A DNA stretch of 64,000 bases from Marinobacter sp. 1-4A (GTDB taxonomy: Bacteria > Pseudomonadota > Gammaproteobacteria > Pseudomonadales > Oleiphilaceae). Below the pieces are notes generated by a model. That model was not told the origin of the DNA, did not search any database, and worked only from the letters and a program-made list of their open reading frames with translations. This document shows, one piece after another, positions 25,887 to 35,000 of this stretch; position 1 is the first letter of the stretch, and the number at the start of each line of letters is the position of its first letter. The translations under genes and the position numbers were made by a program. The stretch spans positions 186,001-250,000 of the forward strand of contig NZ_VCGY01000004.1 of the NCBI RefSeq assembly GCF_016597725.1. Reading direction: 5' to 3'.

Positions 25887-27839
25887 TTAGAATTCGGCAC
25901 GAAACCCTACTGAATATGAGCTAAAGTCGTAGCTGTCCTGTAACAGCAGAGTCTCATAGCGGATGAACGCCGAGCGTCCGCCACTGAACACAGCGGATAC
26001 CGAAGTGCTCAGGCTCATGTATTCAGTGTCTGGCTCATCGGCATTGATATTGAAACTGCCCGCTGTGACAGCCTGCGTGAACTCATTCCTGATATTAACG
26101 TCGTCGCTGTTTTCTTTGATGTATTCCAGCTCGACGGAGGGAATTAGAACGCCTCGACTCCAGCTAAACGCATACCCAACCCGAGTGCCCAAAGCGCTGA
26201 TTAAGCTATCGGTTTTTTGCTTACCTAATGTCAGCCCAAGGCTGCCGCCTTTTTCGGTATAACCGTCAATGTTCAAGTCGGAATATTCCAGACGACCGTA
26301 AAGGGTATTTTGCCAGCGCTGATAGTTAAATTCGTAGCCAATACTTGTAGCAGCGGTCAGGCTTCGGCTACTTGTGTCTGAAGTCAACTGTTGTTGGATA
26401 CTGGCGACGTTCACTTCACGCCTCACATCCAAGTCGCCCTGTGTCCACATGGCCAAACCATCTATATACAGGTTCGGGATAGGATAGTAATTGCCAAAAG
26501 AGACAAGAGAAAACGACTGGGCATTTTGACGCCCCTGCATTGAAGTAAAGTCCGTATCAGACTCACCCAGCCCTGCAGCAGCGCCGACTACTATGGTGTC
26601 ACTGAATCGGTAGTCAAGCCCGAGTGTCACACTATATCCATCTTGGTCATAGCTCGGGCGGTTAGCGGTTTCATTGCTTTCACCAACGCTGATTTTGCCA
26701 TTGATAAAGGCACCCCAAGGGCTGATCCATTCACTGTTGCCCTCTCCATCGCCTACACCATTACTATCATCCGCACTCATGTCATCAGCAGAACTGTCGC
26801 CTTCAATAGGGCCATCACTATCAACAACACTGTCGCCAGCACCACCACCGCTTAGGCCACCCTGCAAAGCCTGAGCTAAGGGTAGATTTTTCCCCATTAC
26901 CGCCAAGTTTAAGCCGTCGATGCTGATGGGGTTTCGGGCCGCGCGAATCTCTTTTAGCCTCGCGTTTATGTTGCTGGACTGCTGTCTTTGCAGTTGCCGC
27001 ATGGCCCGCACTTGTAACTTGGCGTGCTGTCCTGAAAGCTGTTGCGCAAGCTGTTTTTGTTCTTCAGGGGTGAGATCGGCTATGTCTTCACAGGGTATGC
27101 CGGTGCTCTCCTGTTCACACGCTTCCACAACAACAGCGAAGGTGCTGGCTTCTTCGGGTGTCAGGTTATCTGGCATGGCAACGCCGTTTTGTCCCGGCTC
27201 TACGCCAACGTTGACAGTAACCGTCGTTTGGGAGGTTCCGCCAGGGCCCTCCAAGGTGTAGTTGAAAGTGTCTACACCAATGAAATTATCCGGGGGGGTG
27301 TATTCAACAGTAGACAGACTATTGGGACTGGTAGTGACTGTTCCGCCTTGTGCGGTATTGCCACTCGTACTCGCTATAAAGGCCGGAAACCCGGCAACAA
27401 ACTCAAACCAATCGTTTTCTCTAACGGGCAGGGTAACAGCGCCAGTATTTTCTGGCAGATAGAAAGTATCTCGAACAGCCTGAATAGGGGCACCATCATT
27501 GGTCACCTCAATATACACCGAGGCCTGATCCGAGCCAGAGTTGTCCTCTATGATGTAACGAATCTCTGCGGTCCCTATAAAACCTTGAGCAGGCTCGAAA
27601 GAGGAACCATCAGAGTTGGTTCGAATAATGCCCTGACCTTGAACGAGCTCAAAATCTGCAAGGGTGAAGCCTGTAAAGCCATCGTCGAATATATCGTTGA
27701 GAGCCGGTGCGAAAGAGGTTGTCACACCGGGCTGTTGGACATTAAGCGTGTAATAGTCGTCGACGGCGACTGCTGCGAAGGCGTAAGGGTTGGATAGCAG
27801 CAACAAAGCGCTTGTAATAATTTTATTTCGATTTTCCAT
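25887..27839 (-). CDS. Autotransporter-domain protein with Ig/cadherin-like repeats
   Basis: A signal peptide (about 1-22, ending AFA) precedes two Ig/cadherin-like modules. These start at AVDDYYTLN and IQAVRDTFYLPEN, and the second closes with the FNYTLEGPGGTSQTTVTV strand typical of bacterial Ig-like tandem domains. A helical, Gln-rich linker (about 225-300) and an acidic Gly/Ser/Asp stretch follow. The last roughly 280 residues form a beta-barrel autotransporter domain starting near WGAFINGKISVG and ending with a terminal Phe. The small passenger suggests a surface adhesin-like protein. It is transcribed toward the cytochrome operon but has its own promoter region and is probably unrelated to it. 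Confidence 0.85.
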   Translation of the reverse strand: MENRNKIITSALLLLSNPYAFAAVAVDDYYTLNVQQPGVTTSFAPALNDIFDDGFTGFTLADFELVQGQGIIRTNSDGSSFEPAQGFIGTAEIRYIIEDNSGSDQASVYIEVTNDGAPIQAVRDTFYLPENTGAVTLPVRENDWFEFVAGFPAFIASTSGNTAQGGTVTTSPNSLSTVEYTPPDNFIGVDTFNYTLEGPGGTSQTTVTVNVGVEPGQNGVAMPDNLTPEEASTFAVVVEACEQESTGIPCEDIADLTPEEQKQLAQQLSGQHAKLQVRAMRQLQRQQSSNINARLKEIRAARNPISIDGLNLAVMGKNLPLAQALQGGLSGGGAGDSVVDSDGPIEGDSSADDMSADDSNGVGDGEGNSEWISPWGAFINGKISVGESNETANRPSYDQDGYSVTLGLDYRFSDTIVVGAAAGLGESDTDFTSMQGRQNAQSFSLVSFGNYYPIPNLYIDGLAMWTQGDLDVRREVNVASIQQQLTSDTSSRSLTAATSIGYEFNYQRWQNTLYGRLEYSDLNIDGYTEKGGSLGLTLGKQKTDSLISALGTRVGYAFSWSRGVLIPSVELEYIKENSDDVNIRNEFTQAVTAGSFNINADEPDTEYMSLSTSVSAVFSGGRSAFIRYETLLLQDSYDFSSYSVGFRAEF

Positions 27840-27851
27840 AATCAGGCCATA

Positions 27852-27884
27852 AGCAGTGGGTTGGAGTCAGTATAAGACACTGCT
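27852..27884. repeat. Inverted repeat upstream of the autotransporter gene
   Basis: A 7-bp perfect inverted repeat (AGCAGTG at 27852-27858, CACTGCT at 27878-27884) with a 19-base spacer lies 13 bases upstream of the autotransporter start codon. It could be an operator or a hairpin in the 5' leader. The arms are short and this may be chance. Confidence 0.3.
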
Positions 27885-27982
27885 GAATTCTTGCGTGGTA
27901 TTGGCCTTAAAATCTCACCCTTTCAGGGCCAAACATGAAGACCATCCGTTGGAAATGAGTTCATCAACATGATGCTTGCGTG

Positions 27983-28010
27983 TATAATGATAAACATTCG
28001 TATTATCATT
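27983..28010 (+). promoter_or_regulatory. Fur box upstream of fhuF
   Basis: Bases 27983-28001 match 14 of 19 positions of the Fur consensus (GATAATGATAATCATTATC), and a second half-site TTATCATT at 28003-28010 makes an AATGATAA/TTATCATT palindrome. It lies about 60 bases before the fhuF start codon. Iron-repressed control of fhuF is expected. Confidence 0.8.
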
Positions 28011-28069
28011 AATTGCCAGATCACCTTTCCTCTTAAAGAGGTAACGCCAAAGGATCACGTAGATACGCC

Positions 28070-28825
28070 ATGGCCATTCCTGCTCTCGATCATTTATTTA
28101 CCGGTAAGTTGGAGCGCTACCGAGATGCGCTAGTTTTGAAGGGTCAGGATCAACGAGTGGGTGTACCTGCCAGTGATCTGGCCTCAGAAGAGGGGGTTGC
28201 TCGGCTGCTCTCTCGATACCGGGATTCGCAATCGGGTGATGACCAGCGCGCGCTGATTTCGTTATGGTCCAAGCACTATTTCGCAAAACTCACTGTGCCT
28301 GTGGTGGTCGCCAACTTAATGTCTGGGCATGATTTGCCCGTTGCTCTTGATCAGGTAGAAGTGATTCTAGATGAAAGCGGGTTGCCCGAGGCATTCCGTT
28401 TAGCCCATGAGGGAGGGCCTTTTCAAACGGCTCCTTTGGATTCTTTTGAGCGTTTCAGAGCCTTGTTGGATCTAAATTTCGCGCCTCTTATCGAGGGCTG
28501 GTGTACCCACATAAAGATCTCACGCCGTGTACTCTGGAACAATGCGGCCAATTATTTCGAGTGGCTTATCCGCACTTTGGAGTCAGCAGGATTACCAGAT
28601 AGCCTCCTGTTGGATGGTCAGCAACTTGTAAAGTTGGTTAAGCGACCGAACGGCCTTTCGAACCCAATGGCAAATCCGGTTCGTTACGTAGAACGAGGAG
28701 CAGGGATAGAACCACAGCGCCAGCGACAACAATGTTGCTTGCGCTATCGGTTGCCGAATCTGCCCCTTTGCCAGAACTGTCCACTGATAGAGCGTCCTCC
28801 GAAAGGAGCGCTTTTACCAGACTGA
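28070..28825 (+). CDS. fhuF: Siderophore-iron reductase, FhuF family
   Basis: The 251-residue protein has the length and C-terminal Cys pattern of FhuF (CC-x10-C-x2-C in the QQCCLRYRLPNLPLCQNCP segment), which binds a 2Fe-2S cluster and reduces ferric iron from hydroxamate siderophores in the cytoplasm. The N-terminal domain shows the usual ferric reductase helix-rich sequence with no membrane segment. A Fur box lies upstream, and the gene is convergent with the receptor-fhuDBC operon, 22 bases from the fhuC stop. Release of iron from the complex imported by that operon is the natural role. Confidence 0.87.
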   Translation: MAIPALDHLFTGKLERYRDALVLKGQDQRVGVPASDLASEEGVARLLSRYRDSQSGDDQRALISLWSKHYFAKLTVPVVVANLMSGHDLPVALDQVEVILDESGLPEAFRLAHEGGPFQTAPLDSFERFRALLDLNFAPLIEGWCTHIKISRRVLWNNAANYFEWLIRTLESAGLPDSLLLDGQQLVKLVKRPNGLSNPMANPVRYVERGAGIEPQRQRQQCCLRYRLPNLPLCQNCPLIERPPKGALLPD

Positions 28826-28847
28826 AATGCGGCAATGGGTTGTAGCT

Positions 28848-29615
28848 CTATGCTACCGCGATGCGAGCACCTTCCCGGTGAGGATGCGGTAGTACGGACA
28901 TAGTTACCCCGTAGATATCTTTCAGAGTTTGTTGGTTCATCAACTCGTCAGGTGTGCCTTCCGTTAGCAGCCGCCCACCGTGCAAGGCTACCAAATGGTC
29001 ACAAAATCCGGCTGCCATGTTGATGTCATGTAGCACGACTACAACGCCTATATCCAACTCCTTTCCCAATTTACGCACCAGAGAAAGCACTTCAATTTGG
29101 TGAGCGACATCCAAAGCAGAGGTAGGCTCATCCAACAGCAAGAAACGGGCATTTTGAGCTAGCAGCATAGCTAGCCAAACTCGCTGGCGTTCCCCACCAG
29201 ACAGTTCATCGACGCTACGGCCTGCAAAACGTTCAGTGTCGGTCAGTGCTAAGGCTCTTTCTACCTGTTGTGCGTCTTCATGGGAGAAACGCCCCAATGC
29301 GCCATGCCACGGGTAACGCCCAAAACGAACCAGTTCTTTAACGGTCAAACCATCCGTTGCGGGCGGTTGCTGCGGCAGATACGCCACCTTCTGCGCAAGA
29401 GAACGGTCACCCCAACGATGCAACTCCTTGCCCTCCAGAGTGATCTGACCTGCGGTAGGTGTCAGTTGGCGCGCCAGAAGTTTCAATAGTGTGGACTTAC
29501 CAGACCCGTTGTGGCCAATCAGGCCTACCATCCGGCCTGGGGCAACCTTAAGGTCGATAGGGTGAAGAAGCGTTTTGTCTGCCAAGCTAAAGCTAGTAGC
29601 ACTCAGTGCGAACAT
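28848..29615 (-). CDS. fhuC: Siderophore ABC transporter ATP-binding protein FhuC
   Basis: The 255-residue ATPase has Walker A (GHNGSGKST), Q-loop, the signature LSGGERQRVWLA, Walker B (FLLLDEPTSAL) and the switch His (VVLHDINMAA). The RVWLAMLLAQ segment after the signature is characteristic of iron-siderophore importers of the FhuC/FepC class. It is the last gene of the receptor-fhuD-fhuB-fhuC operon, 50 bases beyond fhuB. It powers hydroxamate siderophore import across the inner membrane with FhuB. Confidence 0.92.
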   Translation of the reverse strand: MFALSATSFSLADKTLLHPIDLKVAPGRMVGLIGHNGSGKSTLLKLLARQLTPTAGQITLEGKELHRWGDRSLAQKVAYLPQQPPATDGLTVKELVRFGRYPWHGALGRFSHEDAQQVERALALTDTERFAGRSVDELSGGERQRVWLAMLLAQNARFLLLDEPTSALDVAHQIEVLSLVRKLGKELDIGVVVVLHDINMAAGFCDHLVALHGGRLLTEGTPDELMNQQTLKDIYGVTMSVLPHPHREGARIAVA

Positions 29616-29665
29616 GGCTCGATCTCTCTTTGTAGTGTCGAGTGGTCAGGATCAACGTGTTGGCA

Positions 29666-31669
29666 TTAACAGCGACTTGGCATTCGGTACATCCGTACCA
29701 GAAAATAGCCACCTCCAATCAGAGTGGCTACCAAACCCGCGGGCAACTCATGGGGATACACCAGTGAGCGCGCCAGCCAATCGGCCCATAGCATCAGCAA
29801 ACTGCCAATAACAAAGGCGCTTAGAAGTTGTGGTAAGGCGCGTTGGTAACCTAAAAGCCGTGCCAAATGCGGTGCCATCAAACCCACAAACGACAAGGGG
29901 CCAACAACCAGCGTTGCAGCAGCGGTCATAAGCGCCGCAATCAATAGAAGTAGCAGTCGAGCCGGTGCCAGTGGCAAGCCCAGTGAGCTGGCGGCAGTGT
30001 CGCCCAAGGGCAGAAGGTCTAGCCATCGACTTGCTAGAACAGCCATCAGTGCGAGGATAGGTGTTGCAATAACAAGGGTCCAAGCGTCGGATTGTCCAGA
30101 AAGCCAAGTAGAACCCGCCAACCAGTTAAGTAGCATGATTGATTGGGCGTCGCCCATCGCCAAAATCATGCGAATACCTGCATCTAAAAGGGCTGAAAGA
30201 GCGATACCACCTAAGAGCAAGCGCTGCGGAGAAAAGCCGCTTCGCCGGCTCAGTATGAGCAGCATCAGCAGAACCAAAGTTCCGCCAGCACCTCCGGCCA
30301 GAATCTGCAAAGTGCGGCTGCCGCTGCCAACCGTAAGAATTAATAGCACCATGCCTAACGCCGCGCCTGTGCTAATACCTAGTAGTTCTGGGCTAGCCAT
30401 GGGGTTTCGGGTCAATCTTTGAACAATGACACCAGCACCTGCAAGCAGCCCACCGGCCATTAGCGCTGTGATCATTCGCGGCAGGCGCATTGCTAGGAGT
30501 GCACTCTCTCCGTCGAAGCTGGTCCAGCGCCAGCCTTCCCATGTGGGGCCGAGCGACAATGTAACTGCCAAACTGCCCAGAGTGATTAAGCACAACAACA
30601 GGAAGCCAGTTTTCGAGAACTCACGCCGGGTTGTGGCCAGAGATGCCGGCTGGGATGGTCGAGCGGACATTAACCGGTTGCGGGTCAATACCCATAACAA
30701 TACTGGACCGCCAATCAATGCTGTGGCTGCGCCGGTTGGGAACAACATGTGTCTGAATACAAAAGTGAGTTGTTGGGCTATGCCATCGGCGATCAAACAA
30801 ACTAACGCGCCGGTAAGGGCGCTGGTAAGCATGCGTTGGCGCAGCGTTCGTGCGCCCAATAATCGAGCAATAGCCGGCGCCGCCAGACCAATGAACCCAA
30901 CCACGCCCACATGGCTTACTGTAAGAGCTGTGAGATAGACCGCCAGAGTCAACGCTAGAATGCGGATAATGTTTGGAGACAACCCTAACGATTTTGCTCC
31001 CTCGGTTCCTAGATCCAGCGCTTGCAGCGGGCGCAAGAGAGCTAGCGCCAACCCAGCTGCAATCAGCAAACGGGGCAGCAATGCAAGAGTGCTGTGCCAA
31101 TCGTTTTGGCTGAGTTCCCCGGCTCCCCAAATGAATAACCCAGCAAGTTGTTCCTGATTGAACAACAAAATCACCGTGTTTATCGCCCCTAGGTAAAGGC
31201 TTACAATCAGCCCGCAAAGGGTAAGCGATAGCGGATCGAACCCGCGCCTAGCCCCCATCAACAAAACCAAGCCAAGAGCCGCGAGCCCACCAACCATGGC
31301 CCAGATTTCGCGCCAAATGAGAAGCGAGGGTGCCATCAACATGATTAACCCCAACGTTAGCTGAGCGCCAGCCGCGACGCCTAGTGTGGTTGGAGCGGCC
31401 AAGGGGTTGCGCAAGACTTGCTGCACGAGTGTTCCCGCAAACCCAAGTGCGGCACCGGTTAGCAGGGCGATGGTTAATCGTGGTAGCAGGGTGTAATGCA
31501 GAACAGCTTGTTCAAAAGTTGCAGACTGATTAAGTACAAGAGCGCCGGGTAAGCGCAACAAATTTTCCAAACTAGTAGCAGGAGATAAGAACACACCTGC
31601 CGACAGTGTTAACACCACTAAGAGAAGCTGCCAAAGCTGAGGCTGGCGCTGTAAAGCAAGTTGCTTCAT
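29666..31669 (-). CDS. fhuB: Siderophore ABC transporter permease FhuB (fused double permease)
   Basis: The start is the ATG at 31669, overlapping the fhuD stop as ATGA; the longer open frame upstream reads into fhuD. The 667-residue product is close to the E. coli FhuB length and consists of two tandem FecCD-type permease halves, each with about ten membrane helices and the GLAAPAIAR or GLMAPHLAR motif that contacts the ATPase. A fused double permease with a single ATPase gene is the FhuBC layout used for hydroxamate siderophores. Confidence 0.92.
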   Translation of the reverse strand: MKQLALQRQPQLWQLLLVVLTLSAGVFLSPATSLENLLRLPGALVLNQSATFEQAVLHYTLLPRLTIALLTGAALGFAGTLVQQVLRNPLAAPTTLGVAAGAQLTLGLIMLMAPSLLIWREIWAMVGGLAALGLVLLMGARRGFDPLSLTLCGLIVSLYLGAINTVILLFNQEQLAGLFIWGAGELSQNDWHSTLALLPRLLIAAGLALALLRPLQALDLGTEGAKSLGLSPNIIRILALTLAVYLTALTVSHVGVVGFIGLAAPAIARLLGARTLRQRMLTSALTGALVCLIADGIAQQLTFVFRHMLFPTGAATALIGGPVLLWVLTRNRLMSARPSQPASLATTRREFSKTGFLLLCLITLGSLAVTLSLGPTWEGWRWTSFDGESALLAMRLPRMITALMAGGLLAGAGVIVQRLTRNPMASPELLGISTGAALGMVLLILTVGSGSRTLQILAGGAGGTLVLLMLLILSRRSGFSPQRLLLGGIALSALLDAGIRMILAMGDAQSIMLLNWLAGSTWLSGQSDAWTLVIATPILALMAVLASRWLDLLPLGDTAASSLGLPLAPARLLLLLIAALMTAAATLVVGPLSFVGLMAPHLARLLGYQRALPQLLSAFVIGSLLMLWADWLARSLVYPHELPAGLVATLIGGGYFLVRMYRMPSRC

Positions 31670-32601
31670 GGTTGTTGCTCCTGAGCACCTTGCAACAGTT
31701 GGTCCGCCAGCATGCGAGCCATACGGGGTACGCTCACCACGCCGCCGAACGTCCAAACCGGCCCAACACCAATTATTCGACCACTGCGTGCCATGGGAAG
31801 ATAAGGCCAGAGGCCGCTTTCCTGCAGACGCTCCCTATCTGCCTCCGGCCACGGCCGTATATAGATTAACCAAGCATCGGGCTGGCCGCCCAAGTCTGCA
31901 ATGGTTCCCGGAGTGAAACCCCATAGATTGGTAGGTTGGTGCCACGCATTGGTGAGGCCAGCTTGTTCTAGAGCTTGGTTTAACATGGAGTTGGCACCGT
32001 GAACACGCACACGCCGGTCGTCTAGAAATCGGACAATAAAAGCGGTATTCCCAGCTAATCCAGTCTTCCAAAGCTGCTCTCGGGTGGCTGCAAGATCCTG
32101 CTCAGCCTGCGCAATAACAGCTCGAGCCTTATCTTCAAGGTCAAGTATTTTTCCTAAAGCGAGCAGGTGTTCACGAGCCTTGACCCACGGGTTCGAACCG
32201 GATTCGTAGGTTGTTTGCACCAACGTTGGCGCGATGGCTCGCAAAGCAGGCACCGCTGCTTCTAAGTGCCCGGAAACCAAAATCAAGTCCGGCTTGAGAG
32301 AGCGAATGGCTTCTAGATTCGGGGCCTGACGTCGGCCCACAGATTTTATAGACTCCGGCGCCTTCGGCTCCACGACCCATTGCCGGTAACGGTCTATTTC
32401 CGCCACGCCTATTGGGGTAACGCCCAGCGCCAGCAAATGCTCTGCCAACCACCAGTTCAAAGCCACAATGCGCTTTGGGGGCACGCCCTGTTTCAAGTCG
32501 CCGGCGTTGTGCAGCATCAGACTGTCCGCACTAGCAGAGAAGCTCAGCAGCAGAAAAGCGAGGGCTCGCAGCACGAGCCCTGAGCGCTTACCAATCAACA
32601 T
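31666..32601 (-). CDS. fhuD: Periplasmic siderophore-binding protein FhuD
   Basis: ATG 32601 opens a signal peptide (MLIGKRSG...LLLSFSASA); the longer frame upstream overlaps the receptor gene. The mature chain has the class III binding-protein fold seen in FhuD: RIVALNWWLAEHLLALGV at the N-terminus, a central helix, and the WLIYIRPWPEAD and VPRMARMLADQLL segments. It should carry ferric hydroxamates from the outer-membrane receptor to FhuB. It starts five bases after the receptor stop and overlaps fhuB by four bases, so all four genes are one transcript. Confidence 0.9.
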   Translation of the reverse strand: MLIGKRSGLVLRALAFLLLSFSASADSLMLHNAGDLKQGVPPKRIVALNWWLAEHLLALGVTPIGVAEIDRYRQWVVEPKAPESIKSVGRRQAPNLEAIRSLKPDLILVSGHLEAAVPALRAIAPTLVQTTYESGSNPWVKAREHLLALGKILDLEDKARAVIAQAEQDLAATREQLWKTGLAGNTAFIVRFLDDRRVRVHGANSMLNQALEQAGLTNAWHQPTNLWGFTPGTIADLGGQPDAWLIYIRPWPEADRERLQESGLWPYLPMARSGRIIGVGPVWTFGGVVSVPRMARMLADQLLQGAQEQQP

Positions 32602-32605
32602 GCCA

Positions 32606-34783
32606 TCAATAGTCCACGGAGTAGGATAGGGTATAGGCTCGGCCCTGACCTTTGAAATCGAAGAGCTTTTCGAAGCCATAGAATAGCTGAGCCCGCTGCC
32701 CCCAAACGGTGTCGTATTGCTTGTCCAACAAGTTGGTGATGGAGAAATTGAGACGACCCAAAGGCAGCTCACGCGACGTTAGTAAGTCGAATGTTGTAAA
32801 CCCGTTTATTTCATCGCCGGCATCGTCTTCAATACCGAACGCATGGGAGCCTTGGAGACGGGCCGAGTTCTGGTTGTCCCTCCACTGAACAAAAGCTGTG
32901 GCATTAGGAAGGCTCGCGGCGGTTACGAGATTCTTTTGCCAATCGCCACTCGCATCTTCTACTTCGGAGCGCGCGTAGTGGGCTGTTCCGCCGAAAGACC
33001 ATTGCCGGTTTGCTCGCCAGGTGAGAGCGCCCTCAAGGCCGTAATCCCGGGTTTTGTTATCAACCACATCTACTGTGAGCGTAGTTCGGTTGGTTACTGC
33101 TTCTTTATCCGACCAAGTGTAGTATGCGGCTACCTGCACATCCCATTGCACCTGGTAAGTACGCCAACCAAGCTCCACCTGATTGGTTTTCAACCCCGGT
33201 ACCGTGTTGTCATCAATGTTCAGAGAGTCGGTGAGAACATAGTGGCCATCATTCAGGCTATAGTTCCCGCGACCAGCCACCTTGCCGGGATCCGGGATCT
33301 CGAAACCCTGACTCACATTAGCCCAAACTTGTTGGTCGTCATTTAAGTTATAGATAGCACCGGCGTTTAACAGGGTGACATCGTAGTCGTTCTGGCCGCC
33401 CGGAATCGTATCGGCACTCGTTACCAAGCCACGCTCAACCTCGACTGCTTGTTGTGTGCCTATAAAGTCTTCCATATCAAGCCGGGCATGCCTCTGCCGA
33501 ATTCCGGCATTCAGCTGGAGCCGTTCGGTGGCCTGCCATTCAGCCTGAAAATAGGCAGCAATACCTTCCACACGATAGTCCGGATAGCGATCGATGGTAA
33601 ATTCTTCATCAAATGTCATGCCGCCGCTCGGAAACGCGGTTGCGTTGTCGAAAATCATTTGATTAGCAGAGAAGTCTTCGCGATCAAGATCTATGCCGTA
33701 ATTGAGCCGAACGCTGCCAAAGTCTTTTGCCAAAAGCCCTTTTATTAGGTACTGACGGGTATTCTGTTGAGATGCGCCGAAGTAGCTTTGGGGCAAGGTT
33801 GCGCGCTGATAAGGGTAGGGGTGAAAGCTGGACTCCTCATTACGCATCGAAGCTTGTAAGTACGCTGTGTGACCCAGAAAATCCAGATGTTGCCACGCCA
33901 AATTGAACATGTACCGGTCGGTTTGGGGATCCCGGTCGCTAGAGAAGCCTTTGCGGATTTCGGGGTTATTTATCTCGGCAAGGTAAGGCCCCAGCCAAGC
34001 CCCTTGATTTCCACGGTAGCCGGAATTGTATAGCTGGGCTGTCAGGTCGAGTTTCTGGTTCTCATTGATGCGAATCTGGGTGCTGCCCATTACGTCGAGG
34101 CTGCGGTTGTACTGCAAATCTGTTTGGGAAATATCTGGCATGATGGCATCGCCATTCCCATCGTACATTGCTCCATTGTCTTTTGTTGCAAAGGCGAGCC
34201 GGCCTTTGAGAGTGTCGTTGCCTCCGGAAATGGATTGGCCGAAGCGAAATTGCCGATCCTCAGTATTATTGAAGCCACTAGAAGCACCTACTTCCGTACT
34301 GAACCGAGCCTCTCCCTCCCGACCTTTCTTGGTAATGATATTCACGATGCCACCTGTGCTACCGCCACCGTATACTGCCGTAGCACCGGAAAGCACCTCT
34401 ATGCGGTCTATGTTGAATGGGTCGATAGAGTCGAATTGCCGGCTTAGCCCGCGGGAGCCATTGAGAGACACGCCATCAATCATTACCAGCACACTTCGAC
34501 CGCGCATATTCTGGCCATAGTTGGTTCGGGTCTCGGGTGCCAAATCCATGCTGGGCACCAGTTTACCGATGACCGTTTTCAGGTCCTGACCAGCGTGGAG
34601 CTGCTCTTCCAATTCTTCACCCTCAAGAACCCAAACAGAACCGGGAATCTGGCTTATTTGAGCTGGCGCGCGGCTGCCAACCACAACCAGTTCATCCAGA
34701 GACGTTGATGAGGCATGCACTGCAAATGGCGCAGCTATGGCCAAAGTTAAAAGGGTTCGAGAAACGGTGTGTCGGGCAGCCAT
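32606..34783 (-). CDS. TonB-dependent siderophore receptor, IutA-like
   Basis: The ATG at 34783 has an AGGAG site at good spacing; a GTG at 34789 is too close. A signal peptide ends near VHA, then a TonB box-like DELVVVGSR, a plug domain (about 40-150) and a 22-strand-type barrel ending with an aromatic residue (SVDY). The plug closely recalls the aerobactin receptor IutA from memory, with RTNYGQNMRGR, DGVSLNGSR, DSIDPFNIDRIEV and YGGGSTGGIVNIITKKG. Linkage to FhuDBC fits, because E. coli imports aerobactin through IutA and FhuCDB. A vibrioferrin or related carboxylate-hydroxamate receptor is also possible. No siderophore biosynthesis genes are in the window. Confidence 0.9.
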   Translation of the reverse strand: MAARHTVSRTLLTLAIAAPFAVHASSTSLDELVVVGSRAPAQISQIPGSVWVLEGEELEEQLHAGQDLKTVIGKLVPSMDLAPETRTNYGQNMRGRSVLVMIDGVSLNGSRGLSRQFDSIDPFNIDRIEVLSGATAVYGGGSTGGIVNIITKKGREGEARFSTEVGASSGFNNTEDRQFRFGQSISGGNDTLKGRLAFATKDNGAMYDGNGDAIMPDISQTDLQYNRSLDVMGSTQIRINENQKLDLTAQLYNSGYRGNQGAWLGPYLAEINNPEIRKGFSSDRDPQTDRYMFNLAWQHLDFLGHTAYLQASMRNEESSFHPYPYQRATLPQSYFGASQQNTRQYLIKGLLAKDFGSVRLNYGIDLDREDFSANQMIFDNATAFPSGGMTFDEEFTIDRYPDYRVEGIAAYFQAEWQATERLQLNAGIRQRHARLDMEDFIGTQQAVEVERGLVTSADTIPGGQNDYDVTLLNAGAIYNLNDDQQVWANVSQGFEIPDPGKVAGRGNYSLNDGHYVLTDSLNIDDNTVPGLKTNQVELGWRTYQVQWDVQVAAYYTWSDKEAVTNRTTLTVDVVDNKTRDYGLEGALTWRANRQWSFGGTAHYARSEVEDASGDWQKNLVTAASLPNATAFVQWRDNQNSARLQGSHAFGIEDDAGDEINGFTTFDLLTSRELPLGRLNFSITNLLDKQYDTVWGQRAQLFYGFEKLFDFKGQGRAYTLSYSVDY

Positions 34784-34817
34784 TGTCACTTTCTCCTGAT
34801 AAAATTAGAGCGCGATT

Positions 34818-34836
34818 GTAAATGATTATCAGATAG
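34818..34836 (-). promoter_or_regulatory. Fur box upstream of the siderophore receptor operon
   Basis: On the minus strand GATAATCATT lies about 38 bases before the receptor start and matches the centre of the Fur consensus exactly; overall about 12 of 19 positions agree. Together with the stronger box before fhuF it marks the locus as iron-repressed. Confidence 0.65.
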
Positions 34837-35000
34837 ATTCAATGGGTGTGCTGCGTGTCGAAAAACTTGGTGAGCTTGCTCAACCAATGGAAGGGCAGGT
34901 AAGTTTGGGTAAAAGACTGGTAAAACAATTAATTGAGTGGGCAACTTAACACTAAACGTTAAGGCGCTACACAAGTGGTTGCACAGCGCCCAACCAATAT

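Noticed and set aside
27042..27797. Plus-strand open frames opposite the autotransporter
   Set aside because: Antisense shadow of Gly/Thr-rich coding sequence; no signal or domain.
28789..28816. Hairpin with GAAA loop and T-run at the fhuF 3' end
   Set aside because: It lies within the coding end of fhuF and has a two-base bulge; not convincing as a terminator.
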